54,691 bases of DNA from Saccharothrix coeruleofusca (GCF_014648515.1 NZ_BMRG01000027.1:1-54691); one strand, 5' to 3'; positions 12,001 through 17,664 are shown, counted from the first letter of the stretch. Notes: a model not told the origin generated them from the letters alone. A program made the numbers and translations.

Positions 12001-15000
12001 GCTGCTGTTCGACCGCCCCACCACGGCGGAGGTCACCGAGGAGCTGGTCGAGCGCTACGGCCCGAGCGCGCTGGAGCGCCTGACCACCACCCCGGACGGC
12101 GGCGGGCGGCCGGACGCGCCACCCGTCGCCGAGCGGGGCGGCACGATCGTCGTGCTCAAGCGGGACCTGCCCGGCAGGCCGGAGCTGGCCCGCGCGGTGG
12201 CCGAGCTGGAGCGGGCGCACGGCATGGAGGGCGGCTTGGCCGGGCGGGACATCGCCCCGTTCGCCCTCATCGGGGCCCGGCAGCAGGGCTACTTCAACGT
12301 CTCGGTCCGCAACGGCGTGCTGTTCGCCTGGAGCTACGTCGGCCCGGCCGACCGGTTCGACGAGCTGGCCGCCGAACTGGTCCGCCACTGCCGGGAGCAC
12401 GGGCTGCGACCGAATTTCCTGTCGCTGGCGCCCCTGGAGCAGGTGGACGGCCAACCGCTCACCGCCACGCCGTTCGGGGCGCTCCAGCGGATCGAGGACC
12501 TGCCGTCGTTCGGCCTCGACGGCAGCCGGATGTCGCGGTTGCGGTACATGGTGCGCCGCTTCGAGCGACAGGGCGCCTGTCGGACGGTCGAGTACCGCTC
12601 CGGGAGCGACCCGGCCACCGACGCCGAGGTCGCGGCCATGCTCGACCGCTGGACGCGCAACAAGCAGATGGTCAACCCCTACGTGGCGGTGGTGCGCGAC
12701 GAGATCCGCTCCGGCAGCCTGACCGACCGCCACCGGCTGTTCCTCACCCGTGTCGACGGCGAGCTGGCAAACGCCATCGTCGTCACCCGCATCCCGTCCA
12801 CTCCGGGTTACCTGCTGGACCTGGAGTTCTACCCGCCGGAAGCTCCGCTGGGCGGCCTGGAGTACGCCATCACCGAGATCATCCGGGTGATCGTGGCCGA
12901 GGGCTGCACCACGTTCAGCCTCGGCGCCAGCTTCGGCGTCAAGCTGGGCGACGCGCCCAACGCCGACCCCGGCATCGAGCGGGAACTGGCCGAGCTGCGC
13001 TCGATGGGCGTCTTCGGCGAGGGCAACTTCCAGTTCAAGAACAAGTTCCGGCCGGTGAACCTGCCGATCTACCTGTGCAGGCCCGCCGACGACCCCACGC
13101 CGGTTTCCGAGATCATCCTCATGATCGCCGACCCCGAGCTGCGCGCGCCGTCGGCCGTCGCGCCCGCCACCCCGCCCGACCCGCTGGCGCTCCCGCACGA
13201 CGCCGTGGAGCTGGACCTGGCGACCGACTCGTGGGCGGAGCTGGACGGCGAGGTCATCCGCCGCCGCTCGGCCGACCTCACCGCCCGCGCGGGCGGTGAG
13301 GAGGTCGCCGCGTCGTGGCTGCCGTTCGGGTACTCCGCGCTGGTCGGCTCGGGCCGGTCCGCGGAGGCGCTGCTGTGCGCGAACTGGCCGGGCCCGCGCG
13401 GCGCGGTGCCGCACAACGGGTTGTTCCCCACCCTGCTCGCGGCGCTGGTGACCGCCGGCTTCACGCCGGTCCCGGTCCGCCGGGCGGGCGGCGCGACCGG
13501 CGGCGACGTGGACGTGGACGAGCTGGCCGAGGTGCTGGAGCGGTCCGGGCCGGACGTGGCGTTCGTGTCCCTGGAGCTGGGGGTCAACGCGGCGGGCGGG
13601 CTCCCGGTCTCGCAGGCGAACCTGACCGCCGTGCGCGCGCTGGCCGACCGGCGCGGCGTGCCGGTCGTGCTGGACGCGACCCGCGTCGTGGACAACGCCC
13701 TGCTCGTCGCCGGGGCCGAGGAGGGCGACGGCGGGAAGGACCCGTGGAAGGTGGTGCACAGCCTGCTCTCGTGCGCCGACGCGGTGACCATGAGCCTCAC
13801 CAAGGACTTCGGGGTCACGGCGGGTGGTCTGCTGGCCACCGGCGACGGGGCGCTGGCCGACGCGGTCTCGGCGCAGCTGGCCGCCGGTGGGCGCGACCTG
13901 CCGCTGGCGGGCCGCAAGCTGGCCGCCGCCGCGCTCGCGGACACCGACGCGGTGGCCGCGCTGGTCCGCACCCGCGTGGCGGCGGTCCGCGCACTGCGGG
14001 AGGTGCTCGACGGTGCGGGCGTGCCCCTGGCCGGGCCGCCCGGCGGGCACTGCGTCCTGGTCGACGCCGCGCGGGTCGCGGGCGACGTCGCCGACCCGGT
14101 CCGGGAGGTGGTGGCCAGGATGTTCACCGCCGGTGTGCGGGGTGCCCCGCACCTGGGCGACACGCCGGAACTGCGGCGGTGCGTGCGGCTCGCGGTGCCA
14201 CTGGGGTGGTCCGTCGACGATGCGGTGCGCGCGGGTCAGCGGCTGGTGCCGGTGCTGCGGCCGCGAAACCCCGCGCGGAGCGCCGCACCGGCAGCCGGGA
14301 CGCCCGACGACGGCAACCTGGCCGTGCTGCGGGAGCACCACCCCGACGTCCAGCGGCACCTGGTCCCCGTCGACGGCGGCGCCGTGGTCGAGGTGTTCAC
14401 CGCGGGCGACGGGCCGACCGTGCTGCTCATGCCGCCGTTCAACATCGGCGCGGGGCTGTTCGCCCGCCAGTTCGCCGCGCTGAGCGGGAGCCACCGCGTG
14501 GTATGCGCGCACCACCCCGGCGTCGGGGCCTCGGCGGGAGCCGCCGACATCACCCTGGCGGGCATCTCCGCGCTCACCCGCGCGGCGCTGCGCGGATTAG
14601 GCGTGACCGGACCGGTGCACGTCGCGGGGGCGTCCTTCGGCGGCCTCACCGCGCTGGCGTTCGCCCTGGACCACCCCGAGGACTGCGCGACGCTGACCCT
14701 CATCGGCAGCTCGTACCGCATCGGCAACCGGGTCGGCGGGCTCGACCGGCTGGAAGCGGTGGCCCGCCAGGACTTCGACCACGTGCTCACCGCGCCGGGC
14801 GGGGAGCGGCTGGCCGAGCGGCGCGCCGAACTCGAACGCACGCTGCTGCGCTGCGAGAGCATGGACCCGGAGACCGGCTTGCGCTACCTCGACGTCTTCG
14901 CGGCCCGGCCGGACCTGGCGGCGCGCCTGGGCGACGTGGCCGCGCCGACGCTGATCGTCCAGGGCAGCCACGACACCGTCATCCCGCTCAAGACCGCGCA

Positions 15001-15151
15001 CCTGCTGCACGGCGCGATACCGGACTCGCGGTACGTCGAGCTGCCCGGCGCGGGCCACTTCCCGTGCCTGACGCACGCCGAGGAGGTCAACCGGCTGCTG
15101 GTGGAGTTCACCGCTGGGAGCGCGGCGAGCGACGGCGGGGCGGCGCGATGA
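2..15151 (+). CDS. lnmJ: AT-less modular PKS (LnmJ-like), 3' part, ending DUF-SH-TE
   Basis: This is the C-terminal part of a very large trans-AT polyketide synthase. The frame is open to the window edge, so the start lies upstream. Residue numbers here and in the domain entries count from the GTG at 62. Order: ACP (Ser44); KS-DH-KR-cMT-ACP; KS-KR-ACP; KS-ACP-ACP-DUF-SH-TE. No module has an acyltransferase; each KS is followed only by the short KS-AT linker remnant, so malonyl units must come from the free AT proteins encoded at 17.7-26 kb. The DUF-SH-TE end matches the last module of LnmJ, which adds a cysteine-derived sulfur to the chain and cleaves the C-S bond. The stop overlaps the start of the LnmK-like gene (ATGA). 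One in-frame TTA codon lies at 14597. Family assignment is firm; the exact product is not. Confidence 0.96.
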   Translation, partial: EPVAPEPVAPEPVAPGAPAQVPVAVAVTAEDVRAEVEDVLGEVLYLDREEIDSDRTFAEMGLDSVGAVEIIGKLNRRLGTDLDSTAVYDRPTVPALAEAVAEDLTRSAALRAAATDPGPRRVEAQPAPEPPVASARVAAPESAPESAPESVPESVPESVLEKNPEPAPGAGQVRLTPLPTDPRPVVAPPAPARGAAEPPTTGREIAVIGMSGSFPDAPDLDAFWDNLARGRCSIREVPPHRWDVGEHFDPDRRAPDRTYSKWAAMLDDVDVFDAQLFNLSPLDAEAMDPQQRLFLRHAWAALEDAGYAGDRGRRPWGVFAGCAAGDYTDLLDAAGRGLSAQAFLGNAPSVLAARIAYLLDFSGPAVALDTACSSSLVALDLACASLLRGECDAAVAGGVAVMCTPKMHVWTSRTGMLSPTGRCRPFDAGADGIVLGEGVGVVVLKKLDRALADGDHVHGVILASGVNSDGKTNGITAPSARAQADLIRRVHDLAGVRPADVGYVEAHGTGTELGDPIEVKALNAALSPADGRTSSGLGSVKGNIGHTTVAAGIAGLLKVLLALRHGQLPPTPGYEVPNPHIDFGAGPLRVVRELEPWPPGPSGRRVAAVSSFGFSGVNCHVVVAEPPARTEGAPNSRAEVVVLSARDEEGLRRRAADLADHLDGPGAGHRLADVAHTLAVGRRHLRARAAVVVADRAALLAWLRAVADGRTPPAADRTAPQALRDLALAYARGEDPDWAEHHRDRPVRRVPLPPYPFARERHWVRADDAPLLSGTTRSGDTTTHELRLTPDHWLVACHHVGGAPVLPATASVLLLASVAPVEGAVAIRGLRWSRPLVVRAPRTVSLVVRPKRDGVAVTLADESGECAHGAVHPLTDDGERLDAAAVSERCPEPVPVEQVYRRFASAGLDYRGDHRGLEELRRGRDEAIGVLRAADRVDPAGAALVPATLDAALQAAVVLVAEGANPRPLLPFAVERVDVLDRRAAPRYAHVRKEGDFRFSVRVADAAGHVCVRLDGLRLRAAPEPARTDGPLAEDADLVPETVFVPRWEPAPATAAARGRARGRVAVVAAPDDPLALALLAHGEPEHAVCVSPAEADALWGDPRRPFDVVHVVAAPDDRTGHSAVLDLFRLVRGMIDAGWARHPLTLSVVLRGAVAVSGEEVPDPAAAALVGLVGAIRAEHPRWRAGCVDVGSAAADPLLAARIAGEEHTERVVALRGERRLVRRLVPAPGEGAARAVFRPGGTYLVVGGAGGLGRAFSAHLARTVGARLVWLGRRPEDDGVRAARAEVERLGGQVAYLRGDVGDPAALRAAVDVAKTRFGALHGVVHAAMVLRDRALATMREEDLLEVLAPKAAGAVALGEALAGEPLDFLAYFSSAVTCTDAAGQGNYAAASWFEDACALALRAAGLPATAIDWGYWGSVGAVATPEHRERFAALGIAPLEPADGIAALERVLRAGLPQALVVKGTGEGLARLGAGPRPDPDIAGAVAGYAELDECSRALLARVFLGMPGAPAPGERVDLACLAERLPVAPEQGRLFDAVLDALVRAGVVRLGDGWVEVTGAVPEDTTAEVAARYPELAGHLRLLRTCAAALPEVLAGTRRGVEVLFPGGSTELLDEVYRGNTGADFHHRLVAEEVVAAVREVARATGRPAEVLEVGAGTGASTAFVLDACAGLDPLPRLHFTDVSPAFLNRARERFGVEHPNVTFGLFDVEQDPMAQGLAAPGYDVVVAANVLHATADIGRALATVAGLLRPGGLLVVNEATLATDFLTATFGLTPGWWRFRDPAARLDRSPLLGPAQWRDALTGAGLAVRRVRGVPGTPEDRLAQCVVVAERQRVEPAGPPVPAGPLTRAAVVDYVRRVFAEVLKFRSADLDERATFETFGVDSLVSLSIVDRFERDLGELPATLLFQRTTIEELAEHFERHCGDRLAAVLTPSRRDAAPGRVAAAPAAEDPAEAPADALPGDTSGDTSGDIAVIGVTGRYPGAPDLDAFWRNLRAGQRSVTAVPPERFDWAGFDWDELYDPEPGKPNRSYGRWGGFIEGVDRFDPGFFGILPRDAATMDPQERLFLETAWTLLQDSGHLADTTRERSTGVFVGTMYGTYGQLAAAGGWRAGRFTDGHSPYWSIANRVSYTLDLRGPSFAVDSACSSSLTAVHLAVQSLRRGECRMAIAGGVNLVLHPAHLVALSSMRMLSPDGACKVFDERADGIVPGEGVGAVLLKPLAAAEADGDDIWAVIKGTRVNAGGRTAGYTVPNPNAQARLVAEAIRESGVDPRTIGFVEAHGTGTSLGDPIELAALSEALREVGGPERCLVGSVKANIGHLEGAAGIAGLTKVLLQLRHGVVAPCANLLRVNPKIDLRSTPFVLPTEPVDWAAPRRAGISSFGAGGANAHVVVEGYARPPAAAPAEGEQVFLLSARTSEQLRTAAADLADAVAARLDLSLAALAHTTQVGRAEFGERLAVVAGGSGELVERLRAASAGRSAEGVVLGTAERPGEAADEDGLVAQLVAGRRLRALAKLWVGGTPVDWRALWPGGSPGRVAMPPYPFDRRRFWLPRPAPAPAGTAGGGAASDASLTYSRPVWRRVDAPPASLPRTALVLGDDLGAEATAARLTEAGVRCVRASGGRADLTAAVTDLAQRDLLPDAVVHLAPATDGADVAVELDTAVYPLLWATTAVLAAGGRKPLRVAAGFERRPGEHRPVPAALHAMLRTLALEHSGFTGVSAAFEDVADAAGLLVDELRRTTPSGPPEDRVRQVRRTGEGRWEADLEPVDPPGEVPAVPLRAGGTYLVLGGAGALGRKLAEHLSGQAPITVVLAGRSDPGAPDPRGLAGPGSTVVYRRVDLADQRDVRRLVDEVRREHGPLCGLVHAAGVTRDSLAVRKSPEDVAEVLGAKVLGAVHADAATAGEPLDFFVLFSSVAGRTGNLGQVDYAYANAFLDEFAALRNGLLAAGRRQGRAVSICWPLWEEGGMTVPDATRRLFARRWGSTPLGTADGMAAFARALSAGADCLVVATGGGTRPADERVEAAVPPPADAAAFVRTELRSIAARFLLVEEQHVDLDADLMDAGFDSISLTELIGAVNERYDLDLLPTVLFESVNLAAFARYLVEEHGPAVAARATTAAMPDVPVNADTPVAAPAFEAGPEGRQAGDAEQAGQGVGDVEVGEVRGPAPADVRVAAPRPTPEPAPDRPSPVAVVGMAGVLPGSADVDRFWQHLVDGDDLICPVPPDRTDLLADHRTRDVRAGFLDDVRRFDAALFGISPREAALMDPQQRLFLETVWRAVEDAGYAPSSFAGTATGLFAAVSACDYDDLLRTHGVPVEAHSASGIAACILANRVSHLLDLRGPSEAVDTACSSSLVALHRAVRAIRSGECDAALVGGVNLLLSPGLFVAFADSGMLSPDGRCKAFDEAADGYGRGEGVGVVLLKPLDRALADGDHVYAVIRGSAVGHGGRATSLTAPNPKAQARVIVAAHREAAVDPRTVGYVEAHGTGTRLGDPVEVEGLRKAFAELGAPEGPPWIGIGSVKTNTGHLETAAGMASLLKVLLCLHHRKLPASINLERPNRYLDLADSPFYLNAELRDWEAATLPDGTPVRRAGISSFGFGGTNAHVVLEGLVEPEDDASPPGPHAFVLSAPSPRALAEYAGRLADLLARRPHLPLARVARTLQVGREALPHRCGFLAEDHEQALRTLRAVAEDRPAPGLVRGLVPGSWRKAEAADPADPDEDPIAAWVAGRRVDWAARWPAPVRRLPGLPGFPFAKTTHWFTERTTDVPEEDTVQDDPVRDETPRQAPRAKVRLARPAGRGGTGPAAGGPVPVPRRAGAPSAPEPSSATAEHPLAGQADGVEAAIRDRLAVILGVDADWLSPDGSFADLGLDSIFRMELVRWLNDAHGVDLKAADLYEHDSIEALARFVRRSAPRAGDPSAADVGTGTAVDAEADTAVDTVIDTAEVRRRLEELVVATVGRPVDPALTFTDNGFTSFDMLRLVNELDKRFGPQRKTLLFDRPTTAEVTEELVERYGPSALERLTTTPDGGGRPDAPPVAERGGTIVVLKRDLPGRPELARAVAELERAHGMEGGLAGRDIAPFALIGARQQGYFNVSVRNGVLFAWSYVGPADRFDELAAELVRHCREHGLRPNFLSLAPLEQVDGQPLTATPFGALQRIEDLPSFGLDGSRMSRLRYMVRRFERQGACRTVEYRSGSDPATDAEVAAMLDRWTRNKQMVNPYVAVVRDEIRSGSLTDRHRLFLTRVDGELANAIVVTRIPSTPGYLLDLEFYPPEAPLGGLEYAITEIIRVIVAEGCTTFSLGASFGVKLGDAPNADPGIERELAELRSMGVFGEGNFQFKNKFRPVNLPIYLCRPADDPTPVSEIILMIADPELRAPSAVAPATPPDPLALPHDAVELDLATDSWAELDGEVIRRRSADLTARAGGEEVAASWLPFGYSALVGSGRSAEALLCANWPGPRGAVPHNGLFPTLLAALVTAGFTPVPVRRAGGATGGDVDVDELAEVLERSGPDVAFVSLELGVNAAGGLPVSQANLTAVRALADRRGVPVVLDATRVVDNALLVAGAEEGDGGKDPWKVVHSLLSCADAVTMSLTKDFGVTAGGLLATGDGALADAVSAQLAAGGRDLPLAGRKLAAAALADTDAVAALVRTRVAAVRALREVLDGAGVPLAGPPGGHCVLVDAARVAGDVADPVREVVARMFTAGVRGAPHLGDTPELRRCVRLAVPLGWSVDDAVRAGQRLVPVLRPRNPARSAAPAAGTPDDGNLAVLREHHPDVQRHLVPVDGGAVVEVFTAGDGPTVLLMPPFNIGAGLFARQFAALSGSHRVVCAHHPGVGASAGAADITLAGISALTRAALRGLGVTGPVHVAGASFGGLTALAFALDHPEDCATLTLIGSSYRIGNRVGGLDRLEAVARQDFDHVLTAPGGERLAERRAELERTLLRCESMDPETGLRYLDVFAARPDLAARLGDVAAPTLIVQGSHDTVIPLKTAHLLHGAIPDSRYVELPGAGHFPCLTHAEEVNRLLVEFTAGSAASDGGAAR
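418..480 (+). repeat. Tandem 12-bp repeats coding a PES(A/V) linker
   Basis: Five near-identical 12-bp units (core CCGAATCGG) encode Pro-Glu-Ser-Ala/Val repeats between the first ACP and the first KS. Reading frame is kept. Such arrays are typical of inter-module linkers and can change length by slippage. Confidence 0.8.
607..5775 (+). other. PKS module KS-DH-KR-cMT-ACP
   Basis: KS (about residues 183-606) has the DTACSSS active site with Cys352 and the two conserved histidines (EAHGTGT, NIGH). DH (about 763-1005) keeps HHVGGAPVLP and a downstream LDAALQ motif, so it should be active. KR (about 1222-1445) has the GGAGGLG nucleotide site and Ser/Tyr catalytic residues (YFSSAV, NYAAAS). The C-methyltransferase (about 1585-1815) shows LEVGAGTG. 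The ACP carries Ser1868 in GVDSL. Expected output is an alpha-methylated unit that can be reduced and dehydrated. Confidence 0.88.
5926..9340 (+). other. PKS module KS-KR-ACP
   Basis: KS (about residues 1956-2380) has Cys2129 in DSACSSS and both histidines. A long KS-AT linker remnant follows. KR (about 2766-2980) has GGAGALG and FSSVAG/DYAYAN catalytic motifs. The ACP has Ser3051 in GFDSI. There is no DH or ER, so a beta-hydroxyl is expected unless a DH acts in trans. Confidence 0.88.
9580..12060 (+). other. PKS terminal module KS-ACP-ACP
   Basis: KS (about residues 3174-3595) has Cys3334 in DTACSSS. No KR or DH follows, so the beta-keto group survives, as an HMGS-type beta-branching acceptor needs. 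Two ACPs sit in tandem: Ser3857 in LGLDSI and Ser3960 in the unusual NGFTSF context, where Thr replaces the usual Asp before Ser. The known Trp flag of many beta-branching ACPs (six residues after Ser) is absent from both; ACP-a has Trp at Ser+9. Tandem ACPs before DUF-SH fit the leinamycin beta-alkylation site. Confidence 0.85.
12130..13140 (+). other. DUF domain of the leinamycin-type DUF-SH didomain (DUF2156/GNAT-like)
   Basis: Residues about 4024-4360 look like the C-terminal domain of phosphatidylglycerol lysyltransferases (DUF2156, GNAT fold): ARQQGYFNVSV near the start, then a long FSLGASFG...NFQFKNKFRP segment. In leinamycin-family synthases a domain at this position acts with SH to put a cysteine-derived sulfur on the beta-branched intermediate. 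The fold call is from motif recognition only. Confidence 0.75.
13195..14270 (+). other. SH domain: PLP-dependent C-S (cysteine) lyase
   Basis: Residues about 4380-4737 resemble tyrosine phenol-lyase/tryptophanase. The stretch NAAGGLPVSQANL matches their NxAGGQPVSMxN motif, VLDATRVVDNA matches FYDATRCVENA, and MSLTKDFGV matches the PLP-lysine motif SGKKD, giving Lys4581 as the Schiff-base lysine. This is the domain shown in leinamycin biosynthesis to cleave a C-S bond and leave a thiol on the polyketide. Confidence 0.88.
14300..15110 (+). other. C-terminal thioesterase domain
   Basis: An alpha/beta-hydrolase domain at residues about 4747-5025 has the nucleophile elbow GASFGG (Ser4858) and a late histidine in GAGHFP. 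It should release the finished chain, as a macrocycle by analogy with leinamycin. It contains the only TTA leucine codon I found in a gene of this window (14597-14599). Confidence 0.88.
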
Positions 15152-16098
15152 GCGCGCCGGTCCCCGCCGCCCACCCGCGGCCGATGGCGGACGGCTCGCT
15201 GGTCCGCACCGAGACCGCCAGCCCCGGCATGTGCGGACCGGTCTCGCTGTTCGCCGGTCGGGTGGGCGACTGGACGTGGGACGCGGTGAGCGCGTTGTGC
15301 GGCGTGGACGCCTACCGCGCGGTGGACGAGCGGGGCGAGCCCACGTACCTGTCGTTCTACTACTACCGCATCCGCGGCAGCCGCGAGCTGCACCCGACCG
15401 GCATCGCGTTCGGGGACCGGCTGCAGGTGGTGTCCCGTGTGCTCGACTGCGGCAGCGAGTCCGTGTTGACGGTGCACCGCATCCGCGTGGACACCGGCGC
15501 GGCGCCCGAACCGCTGGACCCGGACGCCTTCTACGGCGGTCCGCGACCGGGTGACCTGCTGGTGGAGAACTTCAACCGCTGGATCACCCGCACCAGGCAG
15601 CACAGCAACCGCGACCTGGCGCGGGCCTCGCCCGTCGGCTTCCGGCACGACCACCTGCCCGCCCCGCCCCCGGCGCACTCGCCGCGCCTGGCGTGCGCGA
15701 ACGCCAGGCGCGGCAGCTTCCTGGCCGAACCGCCGCCGGACCGGTGGCCTGCGGTGCGCGGGTTCACCGCGGACTACCCGGTCGAGGCGGGCCGCGACCT
15801 CAACGGCGTGGGCCTGCTGTACTTCGCCTCCTACTTCGCGATCGTCGACTGGGCCCTGCTGCGGCTGTGGCGGCACCTTGGCCGCGGTGTGCGCGACTAC
15901 CTCGACCGGGTGGTCCTGGACCAGCGGGTGTGCTACCTGGGCAACGCCGACGGCGACGCCGTCGTGCGGGTGCGGGTGGACCTGTGGCGCAAGCGGGACG
16001 ACCAGACCGACGAACTGGTCGAGGTGGTCCTGCGCGACCGCCGCCACGGCTCGCTGCTCGCGGTCTGCCTGCTGCGCGTGCGCGCGGGTGCGGCATGA
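15148..16098 (+). CDS. lnmK: LnmK-like bifunctional acyltransferase/decarboxylase
   Basis: Predicted double hot-dog protein of 316 aa, close to the LnmK size. In leinamycin biosynthesis LnmK loads methylmalonyl from CoA onto LnmL and decarboxylates it to propionyl-LnmL, the donor for beta-alkylation. The N-terminal half has the conserved MCGPVSLFAGRVGDWTW stretch and a Tyr-rich strand (FYYYRIRG, Tyr71-73). The catalytic tyrosine known in LnmK may be one of these, but I cannot align it with certainty. The ATG overlaps the PKS stop (ATGA), and its own stop overlaps the next ATG, so the four genes are translationally coupled. It is followed by exactly the expected partners, ACP and HMGS. Confidence 0.88.
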   Translation: MSAPVPAAHPRPMADGSLVRTETASPGMCGPVSLFAGRVGDWTWDAVSALCGVDAYRAVDERGEPTYLSFYYYRIRGSRELHPTGIAFGDRLQVVSRVLDCGSESVLTVHRIRVDTGAAPEPLDPDAFYGGPRPGDLLVENFNRWITRTRQHSNRDLARASPVGFRHDHLPAPPPAHSPRLACANARRGSFLAEPPPDRWPAVRGFTADYPVEAGRDLNGVGLLYFASYFAIVDWALLRLWRHLGRGVRDYLDRVVLDQRVCYLGNADGDAVVRVRVDLWRKRDDQTDELVEVVLRDRRHGSLLAVCLLRVRAGAA

Positions 16099-16364
16099 CC
16101 GCCCCGCGGCCGCCGCGCGGCGGCCGGGCCGAGGTCGAGCGGGCGATCCTCGCCGCCGTCGCGGAGATCGTGCCGGGCGTCGCGCGGGCCGACATCACCG
16201 CCGACAAGCACCTGCGCGACCTCGGCGCCGACTCCGTGGACCGCGTGGAGATCATCCTGTCGGTCCTGGACCGGCTCGGCGTGCGCGAGCCGCTGGCGAG
16301 CTTCAGCGACCTGCCGAACATCGGCGCGCTGACCGAGTTCCTGTACGAGAGGATGGGCAAGTGA
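16095..16364 (+). CDS. lnmL: LnmL-like discrete ACP (donor ACP for HMGS1)
   Basis: An 89-aa free-standing acyl carrier protein. The phosphopantetheine serine lies in DLGADSVDRVEI; the Asp-Ser-Val-Asp-Arg signature is typical of donor ACPs in HMGS cassettes. It should carry the propionyl group made by the LnmK-like protein. It overlaps both neighbours by four bases. Confidence 0.9.
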   Translation: MTAPRPPRGGRAEVERAILAAVAEIVPGVARADITADKHLRDLGADSVDRVEIILSVLDRLGVREPLASFSDLPNIGALTEFLYERMGK

Positions 16365-17620
16365 GCACTGCGCCGATCGGCATCGAGGCGCTCAACGTCT
16401 ATTGCGGCCTCGCCCGCATCCCGGTGGCCGCGCTGTTCGCCGGGCGCGGGCTGGACCCGGCGCGCCTGCCGAACCTGATGATGGACCAGAAGTCCGTGGC
16501 GCTGCCCTGCGAGGACCCGGTGACCAACGCGGTGAACGCGGCCAAGCCGCTGCTCGACCGGCTCGACCCGGTCGAGCGGGCGTCGATCGAGCTGCTGGTC
16601 ACCTCGACCGAGTCCGGTGTGGACTACAGCAAGTCGGTCGCCTCCTACGTGCACGAGCAGCTGGGCTTGAGCCGCCGCTGCCGGACCATCGAGGTCAAGC
16701 AGGCGTGCTACGCGGCCACGGCGGGCGTGCAGCTGGCCGCCGCGTACGTCGCGAGCGGGTTGTCACCGGGGGCCAAGGCCCTGGTCATCGGAACGGACGT
16801 GTCCGTTGTGGACGAACGCGCCGAGTACACCGAGCCCGCCATGGGCACGGGCGCGGCGGCCATGCTCGTCGGCGACCGGCCCAGGGTGCTGGCGCTGGAC
16901 CAGGGCGCGTTCGGCCTGCACAGCTACGAGACCTTCGACTCCGCGCGGCCCGGCCCCACCTTCGACGTGGCGGACTCCGACCGGTCGCTGTTCGCCTACA
17001 TCGACTGCCTGCGCGGCGCGTTCCGCGACTACGCCGACCGCGTGGAGGAGGCCGGGTTCGCCGAGACCTTCGACCTGCTGGCCATGCACACGCCGTTCGC
17101 GGGGATCGTGCGGGCGGCGCACCGGGCGGTGATGCGGGACGTGCGGCCCGCGCCGTCGCGGCAGGAGGTCGAGACCGACTTCGCGCGGCGGCTGGAGCCC
17201 TCCCTGCGGTACCCCCGGCTGGTGGGCAACCTCTGCTCGGGCTCGGTGTACCTGGCGCTGGCCAGCCTGCTGGACGCGGCGGACGTCGAGGGCGGTGCCC
17301 GCGTCGGCCTGTACTCCTACGGGTCGGGCTGCGCGTCGGAGTTCTTCAGCGGGGTGGTGGACGGCGAGTCGGCCGCGGCGGTGCGGGAGGCGCGGATCGG
17401 CGACCACCTGGCCGCCCGCTTCGAGGTGGACTTCGCCGAGTACACCGAACTGCTGGCCGGGAACGCGCGGTGCCTGGTGCCGGAGCGCGACCGGCCTGCC
17501 GAGGCCGCGCGGTGCGCCCCGCTGCTGTCCCGGTTCGGCATCGAGCGGGAGCTGCTGGTGTTCAACGGGACCAAGGGCTACCACCGGCAGTACGAGTGGA
17601 CCACCGCCGGTGCGGCGTGA
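16361..17620 (+). CDS. lnmM: HMG-CoA synthase homologue 1 (LnmM-like)
   Basis: A 419-aa HMGS-family enzyme for polyketide beta-branching: it condenses an ACP-bound acyl donor with a beta-ketoacyl chain on a PKS ACP. The nucleophilic Cys116 lies in EVKQACYAAT, and LPCEDPVTNAVNAAKP is the conserved N-terminal block. The GTG start overlaps the ACP stop. Because it directly follows the LnmK-like and LnmL-like genes, I pair it with the propionyl donor. A second HMGS (HMGS2) is encoded on the other strand 3 kb away. Confidence 0.93.
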   Translation: MSTAPIGIEALNVYCGLARIPVAALFAGRGLDPARLPNLMMDQKSVALPCEDPVTNAVNAAKPLLDRLDPVERASIELLVTSTESGVDYSKSVASYVHEQLGLSRRCRTIEVKQACYAATAGVQLAAAYVASGLSPGAKALVIGTDVSVVDERAEYTEPAMGTGAAAMLVGDRPRVLALDQGAFGLHSYETFDSARPGPTFDVADSDRSLFAYIDCLRGAFRDYADRVEEAGFAETFDLLAMHTPFAGIVRAAHRAVMRDVRPAPSRQEVETDFARRLEPSLRYPRLVGNLCSGSVYLALASLLDAADVEGGARVGLYSYGSGCASEFFSGVVDGESAAAVREARIGDHLAARFEVDFAEYTELLAGNARCLVPERDRPAEAARCAPLLSRFGIERELLVFNGTKGYHRQYEWTTAGAA

Positions 17621-17621
17621 G

Positions 17622-17664
17622 ACCGGTGGGCCCGTGCCGGGGCCGCCGGCACGGGCTCACCGGT
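17622..17664. terminator. Bidirectional hairpin terminator between convergent operons
   Basis: Two 19-nt arms (17622-17640 and 17646-17664) pair with one G-T exception around a 5-nt loop. The hairpin lies between the PKS operon end and the minus-strand operon end, and covers the stop codon of the minus-strand AT gene. No U-tract, as is usual in actinobacteria. Confidence 0.75.

Noticed and set aside
12130-13140. NRPS condensation domain before the SH domain
   Set aside because: No HHxxxDG motif; length and motifs fit a DUF2156/GNAT-like domain.
13195-14270. PKS-embedded aminotransferase domain
   Set aside because: The PLP-binding motifs (AGGxPVSxxN, DATRxVxNA, KD after the lysine) match tyrosine phenol-lyase/tryptophanase, not class II/III aminotransferases.
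839-14515. Very long open frames on the strand opposite the PKS gene
   Set aside because: Their translations are low-complexity Arg/His/Gln/Gly-rich and without domains; they are a by-product of GC-rich codon bias.
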